A stretch of 64,000 nucleotides of DNA, from assembly GCA_914767715.1 (NCBI GenBank), contig OU612069.1, positions 3,536,001 through 3,600,000 of the forward strand, read 5' to 3'. Shown here piece by piece: positions 39,401 through 51,400 of the stretch. The number at the start of each line of letters is the position of its first letter. The first letter of the stretch is position 1. The notes under the pieces are model-generated. The model ran no database searches. It had not been told where the DNA came from and saw only the letters and a list, made by a program, of their open reading frames with translations. Both the position numbers and the translations under genes were made by a program. This stretch comes from Membranipora membranacea. Its lineage: Eukaryota > Bryozoa > Gymnolaemata > Cheilostomatida > Membraniporidae.

Positions 39401-41140
39401 AAATACACAGTATGGTATTTGTGGAGAAATTACATCAGTAATATAACTTTGTGTCAGTAATTGGATCTAGCCAAAATTCTGGCAACTTTAAGGTTATGCA
39501 TTGACTGACGTCCCAGTAACGAGGTTTAAAAACTCAGGCAACCTACTTGACAAATGTTAACAAGGGGTCGGCTGTAGCATTACTGAACTTTTGGATCAAT
39601 CAAAGATGAGAAAATGTTCCAGCAATCATACATAAAAATGCCATATGGTTGGTCAGGGCAAGATATGTTCCCCTTATCCATGATTATATATCAGTGGCTA
39701 TAGTCATTAAGTTTTGTATCAAAGCCTAAATGGTTCAGGTATGTGATGACAATAAGCTCACCAGAAGGGGAAACTGTAAAGTCTACTAAATCAGCTCTCA
39801 AGACCTAGTACTGTTTTTTTTCTAAATTGCGAATCTTATACTTATTGGGACACTCTTTATTGGGGATAAATGGAGATGGTTTATCTTCAACACCTTTACA
39901 TTACCTTGATATCGGTATAACTAATATAAGCTTTTTATCACTACAATGGTTTGATATTGTCCATAAATCATTCCAAACATAATGAATAACTGTTATTTTG
40001 TGAGCAACTTGATCATCTTAAGATAGATTGCATACTTCCTGCAAATTTTGTAATGATAAAAATGACAAATGTAAAACAACAATAAGCTCACCAGAAGGGA
40101 AAGAAGTAAGATTTAGGTTACTGAGTGGACATCCAGATGTAGAGTAAGAGAATAGAGAGGAGATACAGAGAGGAGGTCATCTATCCTATCCTCAGTCTCA
40201 TTACATGTCAGGTCAAAAGAGACAACCTTCTCTGCGGCTCCGGTAATACAACGTTCTAAATATGAGAGTTAGTCTAAACTAGTGTGTCAAAATCAAAAGA
40301 TGCAGTAAGATGCAGTAAATTTTAGCTATATTTCCGTATTGTGAGATTTTTGGTGACATCATGTTAGCTCGCTGTAAATCTTGGCCAGCTGAAGTGTGAA
40401 GTGAAAGAAAATACAAAAAATCATAATAATTAAATGTCTACACCTGAAAGATCTTCTCTAGCTCAAGAACTTCACAATGGGCACAAAACTTTTATGGAAA
40501 TCTGAAACTTACGCAAGACAATCTCCAGCACTGATTGATTCTTTTACTTCTTCAAGTACAGGACCGACATCACTTACACAACCTGCAGGAATAAAATGAT
40601 TTATCTACAAGTGCTTGCATGAACAATGGAATGTACTTGCTAAGGATGCGATCTGGCTTCGATGTTAACAATTTACGGGAAGCTTTAGGTTTAGCAACAT
40701 AATTTCCAAAGCAGGAAGATGAAATATGTAAAAGATAATCTACGTAATTACTAACACTTGGCTTAGTTGTAGCACTACTTGGCTGGTCAGGTTGCTAATA
40801 TGGTGCATTATTTCTACCAATGCTACAGTTCCTTTGCTCTATCATCAACCGTTCTCTCCTCATCACAGATAGTTGAAGATAGGACAATGGGACTGTAACA
40901 TTGAGAAGAAGCAATTCAGAAAAAAGATAAAAAATTCAGGCTAACAAGATCTATGTACCTGACGATCTTCTAAAACTGAGAACTATCCTGATTATCTCAA
41001 GCAATTAAGAGCAGCAACACACCACGCAACGCAACACAGGTAATAAATGAAGTACCAAACCTACCTCTCTGTTGCTGACACTACACTGAGCAGAAGATCA
41101 GTGCCATAGTCAGCAGTGGGATTAAATCATGATCCACCAT
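36451..41140 (-). CDS. Cryptic minus-strand gene: secreted cysteine-rich repeat protein, family unknown, possibly damaged
   Basis: Exons on the minus strand, 5' to 3': 41140-41065 (signal peptide MVDHDLIPLLTMALIFCSV), 40892-40818, 40582-40513, 40255-40122, 38988-38916, 38812-38680, 38577-38462, 38177-38108, 37725-37583, 37202-37136, 36616-36451 (TAA). The first three join in phase, and the last six join in phase at all five junctions, each with a GT..AG intron. The two middle exons do not match their neighbours' phases, so small exons are missing from the model or the gene is broken. There is also an in-frame TAG at 41,083-41,081 just after the signal peptide. The exons at 38,577 and 36,616 are related: IG...(S/E)C.A..T..GCE.......R(Y/F)..(F/Y)...VC; the 38,988 exon (MLSCSTLNPETYINAGC) looks like a third copy. 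I do not recognise the family. A secreted or extracellular role is inferred from the signal peptide and paired cysteines. Confidence 0.55.
36950..37070 (-). repeat. Two-copy 68-bp tandem repeat downstream of exon 37202-37136
   Basis: On the minus strand gctgcaaatcctgatgcaaa and gctgcaaagcctgatgcaaa occur 68 bp apart. The second is in an open frame ending TFFGDEWKQEN-stop. The period is not a multiple of 3, so both copies cannot share one frame. It is probably intronic in the minus-strand gene. Confidence 0.4.
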
Positions 41141-41289
41141 GTCCTCTTTTCTCTCTGATTCGTTTCTGTCTGTATAGGTAGTGATAGATGGTCACACTGA
41201 GGACGAGCTGTGGGCAGAATCTTTTTATATGATCATTTTTACTAAAGATTTTAGCTGACTGATTTATTGCTGCATTTTTATAACTTGTT

Positions 41290-43260
41290 TTAATCAATAT
41301 GATTAATGTACATGAAGAACATTTACTGTTTGATCCATGTGCTTTTTGGTAATGATTGAGTTCAAGTTGAAAGGGTAATAAAATTCATTTGATATCCCTT
41401 TGGGAGAAAATTGAGGAAACCTGTGAAATGAGTTCATTGCCCAATGCTAGCCCTTCATTTCAAGCTTGAAAGGTAGGAGTTACAGAAATAAAATTTAATA
41501 CCAGCTAGACTTGACAACATAATGCATTCTCTATATCCAGTTTGTCTTGATAATTGTGGAAAGCGATAAATCATCTTAATCTACTTAAAGGGCAACCAAG
41601 GTTTCGCAGCGATGCATTAATTGGTAGGAAATAATGTGCTGGGCAGCATCAGCTTTGTGCATTACGCGATGCAAAACTCAAAGTAGTTGCTGACTCTAAG
41701 CTGGGTAACACTTCAGTTTAGGGGAGGTTCCAAGACTTTGCTGTAATAATTATAGAGCACAGGCTAAATAATAACAGGAACAGGAAACTGCTATGTGGTA
41801 TTCTCTTTTAGCTGAGTTTGAGTGCCTGATGGAAGAAATGTTTCACAAGAATTCTGGCTGAATAATCATCCGAATTATATTTTGTCTTTTTCCCCATGCA
41901 GAAGGTGCAATCTGCTATTAATCAATGGCCATCAATGGGAAGTTGTTTGAAACCTTGGTTGCCCTTTAATAATCAACTCCTACCGTCATGATTGATAGTT
42001 TTCCCATCAGAAATGAGAGGGCAATAAACTCATTTGATAGGTTTCCTAGATCTTCTCCCAAGAAAATTAACCAAAGCCTACAACTGGTGGAAAACTTCCT
42101 GAGCCACCTTTTCCCAGGGGCGATAGTATCTGTCTGGCTATAAATCTACTAGCAATAGAAAGACAGACAACAAAGGCAGAATAGGGTTTGGTTTGAGATT
42201 ATATATCTGACATGTTGACCCCGAAGTAAATGCCTTCATTAAAGATTTCTTGCGTAAGTGCTCGGAATTTTCCGTCGCATTTATGAGCTCTTTGTAATGT
42301 AGGAGTAGGAGGTAGCTCTGTTGGTTAGAGCGCTTGCCCTCTAATTCGCAAGTGTTTGAGTGTTGATACCCCAGGTGAGTTCAGGCCTGCCTGCAAACTG
42401 ATAGCAACTTGGCGCTGACTATGGGAGTCGTTCCCTTAAGGCACCTTTTATTTCTCAAACTTCCGACAGAAACAGGGCTTGTGATTTCAACCCACATTTA
42501 TCCCATTGGTTAGAAAACATTTTTATGTTATAGACATTGAGTGCCACAACCAAGAACAGGCGACACTTTAGTATGTTATCTCACAAATGGAATACAATTT
42601 AAAAACGTAATCAGTATGATTGATGTACACACAAGGTGTTTACTGTATGATCTATGTACTTCCATATTTTGGCAAATGATTGAGGTATAGTTGAGAGGGT
42701 CTCAAAGGGCAAAAAAAAATCAAATATTGAAGATCGATTCAATGTATAAAGTTAAATTTAGGAAACAGTCAAGTGACTTTGAATACTAGCTAGACTTGAC
42801 AGAATTTGTTTCAATCACATTCCTGATTTTCGTGTTTGTCAAGATTATTATGGGAAGCAATAAATCATCTTAAGTAGCTATGTTAATCTTCATCTACTTT
42901 ATAATCACCTCCTACATGTCTTGTTTGATGAGGCTAGCATAGGGCAATGAAATCCTCTCACAGGTTTCCTCGACTTCTCCTGAAACTTTAGTTATTTGTT
43001 GAGAAGCCTACGAGTGACAACAAACTTCATATCCCCAGGGGCCACAATATCTGTCCTGCTTTAAATTGATTTACATTCATGCTAAGCAATAGAAAGAGAG
43101 ACAAGAAAAGGGTGAATCGAGTTTGTTAACCCAAAATTTACTGTGTCCACCATTCTTGCAAAAGTGCTAGGAAATTTCCGTTGCAGTCATGTGCTCTTTG
43201 TAACGCTTATTATCTGGAGAAATATGCTAATGTATAAACATTGTATTGCTATGATCAAGA
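41290..43260. repeat. Local tandem duplication (about 41,290-42,300 and 42,600-43,260)
   Basis: Ordered shared blocks include tatgattaatgtacatgaag / tatgattgatgtacacacaa, tagctagacttgaca, ataaatcatcttaa, ccaggggcgatagtatctgt / ccaggggccacaatatctgt, and a closing block of aagtgctcggaattttccgt / aagtgctaggaaatttccgt with gctctttgtaa. The copies differ by indels; the first holds extra sequence. No coding potential was found. Confidence 0.65.
42300..42480 (+). mobile_element. tRNA-derived SINE
   Basis: The head gtaggaggtagctctgttgg continues ttagagcgcttgccctctaa, a tRNA A-box-like start. The body block cctgcctgcaaactgatagc is shared with the minus-strand copy at 48,330-48,597, showing one family. 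Confidence 0.75.
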
Positions 43261-43689
43261 ACATGCAACTCCATAGTGTGTTAACTCATAAATGGAATAC
43301 TGTTTTGAAGAAGACTTGTAGCTTATGCTCCCCTCTATTGTGAGTAATGATGGAAAAAGGAATGTAGTGTGTCACAGTCATATTGGTGTGTTATGTAAAG
43401 ATGGTAGTAATTCCTTAGTAGTATGAACAGCGAAGCCATCTCCAAGATACATGTACAAGATACATGCACAAAGAACATGTACAATGTACATGACAATAAA
43501 CCTTATGATAGGAATACATTTTATGTTTTGCGCCAATCTGGCAGCTCATCTCTGTACTGCTTCTAGTGAAGTCTTCTGCTTAGTTGTCAGGGTGGAATCC
43601 CAGCCTATACATGAGTATTCCATAACAGGCCTCAGGAGCTGCTTGGATCATGCCCTAAACAGTGAATAGTTTGCAGGTTCGGAGAGGCA

Positions 43690-44660
43690 AAACTATCAAA
43701 TTTTGACAAAAATTTTGACCGTTACTCCTAAAATAAAACCACAAGATTCAAACATCCCCATATCCGGAAGTTAATATTAGCATCCTATCATTATATAAAA
43801 TGAAATTGGTATATAGCCAACAATAGCAAAAAGTTCCCAGGACCGTATTAAGTGAAATTGTCAATTTTAGACAGGAAATTTTACCGACTTGAAATCGTTT
43901 GAGATTTTATTCTCATCCTTCCAATGTTGCCTGCATATCAGGTTCTTCATATTGGCTCCCTATCATTATACTAAAAAAAGTTGGTATATGGCCAAAAATG
44001 GTCAAAATTACCCAAGATCGTATGGGGCAAAAATGTCGGTTTTTGACAAGAAATTTTACTGACATGAAATTGTTTGAAATTCTATCCTCAACATTCCAAC
44101 GTTGCTGGCATTTCAGGCACTAAATATAAGCCCCATATCATTCATTACACTATAAAAATTTGGCATTTAGTCAAAAATGGCGATAAGTTCCCAGGTCCGA
44201 AAAAGGCGAATTTTTCAAGTTTTGACAAGAAATTCTAAACCAAATATTCGAATTTTGCCCACATATAAGGCATTAAATAAAAGCGCTCTAATAGTATACT
44301 GAAAAAGTTGGTACTTAGCCAAAAACAGTGAAATGTTTGCAGATCTGGATAAGGCGAAATTCTCAACGTTTGACAGGAAATTTTAAATGCTCAAAATCGC
44401 TTGAAAATATATCCTAATCATTCCAATGTTGCTCAAAAATCAGGCATTGAATAAAAGCGCTCTAATAATATACTAAAACAAGTTGGTATTTAGCCAAAAA
44501 CAGTGAAAAGTTCCCAGGTTCGAATTAGGTGAAATTGTCAATTTCAGACAGGAAATTTTACCTACTTTATCCAAAAACTAAACGTCGCCTGCATATCAGG
44601 CACTTAATATAAATCACCTATCATTATTCTGAAAAAAACTTGGTGTTTAGCCAAAATTAT
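43690..44660 (+). repeat. Diverged tandem array, unit about 175 bp, five to six copies
   Basis: The landmark ttggtat(at/tt)agccaa recurs near 43,807, 43,981, 44,160, 44,305, 44,481 and 44,640, with spacings of about 145-179. Other shared blocks are gacaggaaattttac, attccaatgttgc and gcatatcaggcactta. Divergence between units is high, so the array looks old. Confidence 0.8.
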
Positions 44661-45365
44661 ATGGAAGTTATGTGCTCACTGTAACATAGAGCAGACAACT
44701 TACATATTAGATAAATTTAATATTGATTTTTGAAACTTGAGGTCATCGTCTGTGTTCATTGATATGAATTCATCGATTCGTGGTTAAGTATACAGTATTG
44801 CAATTTGTGATTAAGTTTCATCATTAGATAAATTTGCATCAGAAATAGAATACAGCTAAAAATCGGGCAGCTTTTACGATTTGATTGGCTTCCCAGTAAC
44901 AGCTTTGCAAAACCTAGGCAGGCTTTGTTACAAAAGTTTTACAAATTGACAGCTGTAACATCTAATATAAGTAAACCATTCCTATAACAGTTATAAAATG
45001 CTGTGTGCTTGTGGAGGGTCAGATATATTCCCCTAATCAATGAATATATCAGTGGCTATGTTGTATGGGGTCAATATGAATCACTGATGTATGTACATAT
45101 ATGCTTTGCCATCATGGTGAGGGGGGTCGCTAATGAGTCCACCAGCAAACATCCACAATGAAAGACCAAGTGAGTTGAAACTAAGGCAGTTCAGCTAAAA
45201 GAGATAGTAGATGAAAAGATATTTACATGTCTACAATTGACAATGAAAATACCTTACATTCTTTTCAAACATACTTTTGCAAAGCCAGAAAAGGTTGTAC
45301 GGACTAGTAAAAATGACTGAATTTTGATTCTACAATATCTGTTAGAGATCCTTCTAGCTTCGGGT

Positions 45366-45424
45366 ATGGCGAGATATTCCCATCTAGCTATCATCATTCT
45401 GACAGTTTTTGTCAATGGCTGTTG
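45366..45424 (+). CDS. Signal-peptide exon of the propeller/EGF gene
   Basis: The ATG at 45,366 opens 19 codons and a phase-2 end at TG|GTAAGT. The encoded MARYSHLAIIILTVFVNG is a typical signal sequence with a hydrophobic core. It joins in phase to the exon at 46,029. This exon gives the gene its start. Confidence 0.75.
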
Positions 45425-48400
45425 GTAAGTAAACATTCGACAAAGCTCAAGTCTAAACTCTCAAAGTGTACTTCTTATCAGTGTGGCAGAGAAAGTAGTG
45501 CAGTTTCTTTTGAGGAATAAAAAGTGCAGTAGCAATGAGAGTTTTGATATGCATCATTCTTCTGATCTCATCAAGATGCGATCGGATAAATCGAACAGGA
45601 AATGAAAATACCTTTAAATCATACTTTCAGCCTCTTTAGATGTTAATGAGATGGTGCAATTTGTTTGCGCAGTCGCTATTCATGTGGGTTCGAGACCCAC
45701 TGAGGGAGCTTTCAAGGTTGATTGTTCCAGCCCCCAGCACCCTCGGGTCCCTAAACCTCATTAGACCTTAACCAAGATAGCCAGTATAGATTACCTGGGT
45801 GACTGATTTAACTAATAGAAGCTCGGAGTCGATATGGGGTGATGACTGACTGAGTACCCATAACATGCATTCTTTACACATAAATGGCTGTCATAACAAA
45901 TCACCTTTTCTATGTCTTCTATAAATGTGACTATTGCCATTACTGAACTTACAGTAATTTTAGACCTTTGAAGGTCTTGGAAGCAAAATAAATCTCAACC
46001 CTATGACATTCAATTTTTATATGTTCAGGTGTCGATCTTGGCCAAACCTTCAATATTGGATATTAAAGGAGGCAGGGTGGGAAATGAGTAACGTCGCTGG
46101 AGTTAATAGTCTTGATTTCGTAGACAACTTTATGATAGTAAGTTATGGTATTGCTTATCTATGTGTTGCGAATGGTTTGATGATTATGTATGGAAAGGCT
46201 GTATATATCCATGCCTTAAAGGACGCCAAGAAGAGGTCACCATACAAGGCAAATCGTTAATACCATGATGTGCGGAGGAATCATTTACATGGCTACACAA
46301 ACTTTCATTGGATTTGAATAACATGACATATGCACAGCTGTTAGCCAATAGGAGCTCAGCATGAATTGTGCATTCATACAATCATGAGGGAATTAGGCGC
46401 ATCATCATTAGCCTTAATCGACTGAGGCATGTTTTTGAGCTTGCAGCTAGACATGAGTTTATTTCAGAAGCTGCCAAGGGCGCCTTATAGGTTCAAATGC
46501 TATGTATAGGTATAGGTATGTAAAATACTCTTTAGCAGAAAAGAGCTGCTGAGGAAGCTGCTCAAACTGTTATGAATTTTGTAGCCTTGCCGACATGATC
46601 CAAAACAGATCATGGTGGGAAATGGTCATGGATATTCACCGAGTACTGGTGAGGGGTGCATACAGATATACTACCTGCGGAATAGAAATAAATCGGTTAA
46701 GAGTGAGTCAATCAATTGGTACTTCAATCCTTCCCTCTTTATTTATTCACAGAAACTACCTAACTACCTGAGAAGCCCAGTTGGTTAGGGTGTTCCAATA
46801 AGTACCAGCGCTTCATGCGATGTAGGTTCCCATTAGCCAGGGTTGGCTATGGAGTGCTTGGACCCAGTGATCGGGCGGTAATGATGTAGTGTTCACCGCT
46901 AAGAATTACCCATTGTGGCTTACATTAAGCGGTATATAGATGAACCCGTTATTATTATTATTATTATTATTATGTCCATTTTAGAGCTTGCTGGTAAGTG
47001 CTCCCGTCATATTCCGAGTAACTTCAACTACGAGGATGGATATGGATTAAATGCTCGATTAATGTGGCCAGACCATGGTTATATCACCAAAGATGGTAGA
47101 TGGGTTTTGTTTGTGGATAACCAGTCATGTGCACGAAAGATGAGATTGCCAACCAGAATTGTGACAACTGTGATAGGTATGGGTTATAGATTTGTCATAA
47201 TTTGATATGCCATAGTTCAGTATTGAAATGAAGTTTCTTTCATATTGAACTATTATTTGGTAATTATTTTCGAACAGTTTTAATACCATGAACAACAATA
47301 AAGATAATTAGTTTTATCAAATAGCTAGCACTTAAGAATGATGCAACATTATAACATTTCAATGTGCTTGTGAGATGCAAGTGCCCAACTCTGAGTAGTG
47401 AAAAAAAGGCTCTCCAATCAACCCATTATCTTTTTTGAGGGTGAGGAGATGGCGGAATTGGTTAGAGCACATGCTATTCACCGCCAGGCAACAGGAGTCA
47501 TGGATTTAAATCCCATTGTGGGAGGTTTCAAGGTCTATCTTACCTGCCTCTAAACTGTACAATATATCAGCATAGTTCCGTTTTCAGTCTCCGACAGGTT
47601 GAGCTTGCTGATGAGGGTTTAACATCTATGCGACAGCGCTGTATTACACGTGTTTACATTTTGTTGTCAATTAGTCCACCAAAATTGGCTTGTTGGGGTA
47701 TCTATGTAGACAGACAGACAATCAAACGGACAAACAGACGGACGGACAGTGATCGTCATCGTCATTACAAATTGTTTCTATCAATAAAATCAATTTCAGG
47801 CTTTTGACTTTGCTGCCGCAATATGATATTTCACTGATGTGCAATGTTGATAGGTCAATGTAGCATTGGAACACTTGATTTGAGTCTGCATGGTCAGGCT
47901 CGGACTGTGATCGGGATGGTATATCTAGATGAGAAAGACTTCTGGGTTTTCTCTGTTCAGTCGGTAAGTGTCAATTGCGCTAAAACAATGAAATTAGTGT
48001 TTCCTAGATATGTTTTGATTGGTATGGTAAAAATAATAAGCGCACATCAATAATCTTGTCTGCCAGCAAACATGAGGTGAAATATTTTTATCAGATTGTT
48101 GAAACAGTTACAGTCGAAGCGTTGGAAATTTATATCAAAGAATTGTTGCGCCGGATAATACACAATACACAGTGTTTGAGAAGAATTCATGAATGAAATG
48201 CTAAGAACCATTCAATAGGGTAAAGTTGTTATTGGTGAATATCAATGATGTAGTTGATCCAATTGAATTAGGTTAGACCTCCCATTTACTCCTCATTGGT
48301 CCTTGGTTACTGATTGGTTGGACTGCATATATGATTGATTAAAAAATTGATTAAAATCAGATGACATATCACACGCCACAGCCGGAAGCATGGGCGGCGA

Positions 48401-51400
48401 AATTTTAGTTGCCTTAGGGGCTAGGCTGCAATATCTGCGCCCATTTGCTCTCAGTTTGCAGGCAGATCGGAGCACACCTGGGGGTCCAACCAAACCTCAG
48501 CAGTAAGTAGACTTCAGTGGGATTAGAATGCACGACCTTCAACATTTGCATGCTGAAGGGACGGCGCTCTAACCAACTGAGCTACCTCCTACTTGCATAT
48601 AAACTGTTTTTATTTATACTTTGAAGGGACTCTATATTTATTCCTGGAGTGGAGTTTTCAACCGGAAAGTTGCAAATCGTGATCAAATGAGTAATCGTCA
48701 TAATTGGAACTCAGCAGCTGGGCTAATAACAAAAAGCACGCACGATAATTTTCAGGTGTTCCAAAAGGTGCAATATGGTGAGAACATTTAAATCCATACT
48801 GTTTCACTAATATTCATGATAATGTCACCTTTAAATAATCATGCAGGAAGTGCAAAATTCCTGCCAAAGTATTTGTGAGCAAGTTTCAGTGATGCCTGAG
48901 TTCGATGAGCAGAACTACTCGCCCAAATGAGCTGTTCTGAGGCAAATTTTGTAAATAAATTGCATGTAATCGTTAAAGATAACAGCAGGACCAAAGCAAT
49001 ATATAGTTTGGCTGCTAGCACTGCAGTAGTTAAATGCAATATTTCGACACTGAAATAATTCATGGCGCTACTAGGTAGAGATTAAGCGTAGCATTACAAA
49101 TTTCCCCCAACTTTCATCAATGCCAACCGTGAAGTAACAAAATTTAGTGCTGTACCGGCGTAAAAATATTTGGAAATAGTAACATATTATGTTACTGCTC
49201 CCAAATATTTGTAATTACTGATTTTTTCCACATTGGTCAAGCATTAAATATAGTTTCTGTGTCGAGGCCATTTTAGGATAGCAGATAGTGATGTCAATAT
49301 TTTCTTGACAGCGTGTTGCATTGAGATTTCTATATTGAGATTGAATCCTGATAATATGTAACATAGATTGATGTGAGAGCCTTGAAAACAGTTTCTATTT
49401 AGAACTGTATGGTATTCAGATTTCACTATTCTAGGCAGTGTTTACCTTTCGAAGTAATTCTCACACTTCTGACTTGTGGGCGAGGACAACCCAAAAGTGT
49501 GAAAATCAAAACTAGATACGACTTAGTTTTTGATGTGTCTAAAAAAATTTCCGTTAATGGTGTTGGTGTTGAGGTAAATGTTTGTATTATTCTTCAGGCG
49601 TGACTTCCTACAACTTCAGCGGCATAACCCTTACAAATCACACGTTTAGTAACAACGACCTACGACCAGACAAACTATTCAGGTGGGTTCAACAGAGACT
49701 TCACATGTTACCATTAAAGAGCCTTTGGATAGAATTAATACTTATTACTTACCGTGTCTTTTATAACCAAATCTACATCAAATAAAACATTCTGCATATT
49801 CCAAATAACATTAAACAATTAATATGTTTTTCTTGGTATTTTCCATCAAGTCAAAATCCAATTCCTGCAAATGAATATTGAAAGAATTAATTGCGAAATG
49901 GGGTATTGAAGTAATATAGAATCAATATTTGATGTCAGAATTTATTAGAACTCTTGTGCCTCATTTCACAGCTAGATAACATTGATTTTTATTGTATCTA
50001 TTTGATTTCCTCTTTTACTACTGCTATCGCTTGTATCCCGGCCTCTCCTCTATATAGCACATTATGACTTCTAACCTCTGTGACTATGACCAATTGTCAT
50101 TTTTATACATATGCGTAGACTTGATTGCAGTTTTAACAATTGAATTTAGTTGTAATAGTATCAAATTCCCTTCATTCCACTGGCAATTTAAATAATCTCT
50201 GACATTTTGACATTTTGACACCATTATATTTTTTAATATTTACAGCTTGAGACCAAGTCCCGATCCTTCTGCCATGTGGAAATACAGTGCGCATTCAAGT
50301 TGGATACGAATGGGCTCTGGCAATGGCCATGTGTCTCAACATCCATATTACCGAGAGCTTCTGATGGTCGCTGATTGGAGTATGGCTTCGATTTATGTGC
50401 TCAATACTGACGATGGTGAATATAACTAATATCGTAATCGCTATGTTATAATGAATATTTCTACATCTCGTACTATCTAACGAAAAAATACATCCTCACC
50501 CATCCTCACATATCTGCGCTCTGTCCTGTTCGGGTAGCGGGTGCCTGCCAGAGGCCTAGCTCTATTAAACTTCTCCATCTAATCCTGTCCTGAGCATCCT
50601 TTTCACTGAGGGAACGGGATAGGAGATCCTTCCTGATGGTGTCCTTCCATCTATGCTTTAGAAAAAATATATTATCATGTAGGTCAGTAGTTCTAGGGAG
50701 GCAGGGACGCTCTGCCTCCCCTATATTGCCAAATAGAGTGGCCTTAAATTGGTATAATTGAATATTACATTTTAGAATCAGCTCATTTTTTTACTTCCAT
50801 TTACTTTTAATATGCCTCAAATTTTTCAGTAAGGAACATATTGTTGACGCTCTGAACTCACCACAAACTTTTGCCTCCCCTACCATTTCTGCTAAACTGC
50901 AGCCCTGTAATGCATTACATTGAGTTTCTTGTTATCAGGTAAAGTCAGTAAATACTGCAAAGGTGCTACAGGTACTCCCTACATTATAACGTCAACCAAT
51001 GTGCACAGCTGTCGTCTTACAACATTGAAAAGCACCATGTGGGTTGGTGGGAAATCTTTGTCTGCGCTTGTTGTGGATAGAACATCATGGCTGGTACACA
51101 AACTCCTCTTAGGTATGTTTAGTTTTATGTAATAATTGAATGAAAAGCCTTAATATCTATCATACACAGTAATATTCATGGTTCAACTCATGAGAGCCAC
51201 AAACGTACTTCAGGGGTTTCAACTAACAAATCAGGGTCAATTCTTTAATCCGTAGGTCTGTTAGAACTTTTAGGTCAAGTGTATTTTGGTAGTAAAATTA
51301 CCTACAGCTTGCAAGTCATGCTAAACCGATCAAACTATTAGTGTGATTTCTAGTGAAGCAAATCATTTATGATTTGTCACAGGTGAGTCCATTCATTGCA

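Larger units (their letters stand above)
39340..45070. repeat. Pair of diverged direct segmental duplications (39,340-39,720 and 44,740-45,070)
   Basis: The two stretches share ordered blocks: ...acacagtatggtatttgtgg / tacagtattgcaatttgtg, cccagtaacgaggtttaaaaactcaggcaac / cccagtaacagctttgcaaaacctaggcag, and tatgttccccttatccatgattatatatcagtggctat / tatattcccctaatcaatgaatatatcagtggctat. Both are on the same strand. They flank the interval holding the minus-strand gene's upstream region and the 175-bp array. Confidence 0.65.
41141..45365. other. Intergenic region between the divergent minus-strand and propeller/EGF genes
   Basis: No exon is supported on either strand. It contains the local duplications, a SINE at 42,300-42,480 and the 175-bp array at 43,690-44,660. 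The two genes on its edges are transcribed away from each other, so both promoters should lie here. Confidence 0.55.
46029..51112 (+). other. Module A (exons 2-9), about 370-residue propeller-like domain
   Basis: Eight exons of 109, 118, 192, 110, 151, 85, 170 and 174 nt, with end phases 0,1,1,0,1,2,1,1. The peptide carries repeated hydrophobic strands followed by turns, for example DPKQIMVGNGHGYS, WVLFVDNQSCARKM, DFWVFSVQSGLYIYSW and LLMVADWSMASIYV. Length and pattern fit a six-bladed propeller. The module is paired exon for exon with module B. Confidence 0.6.

Noticed and set aside
46915-47205. Single open frame starting in the isoleucine run and running into exon 46,985
   Set aside because: The upstream part is the (att)n tail of a SINE. 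The true exon starts after the ttttag acceptor, in phase with the exon ending at 46,702.
42300-48597. Genuine tRNA genes at the tRNA-like heads
   Set aside because: None folds into a clean cloverleaf by eye, each is followed by a shared SINE body, and copies are degenerate.
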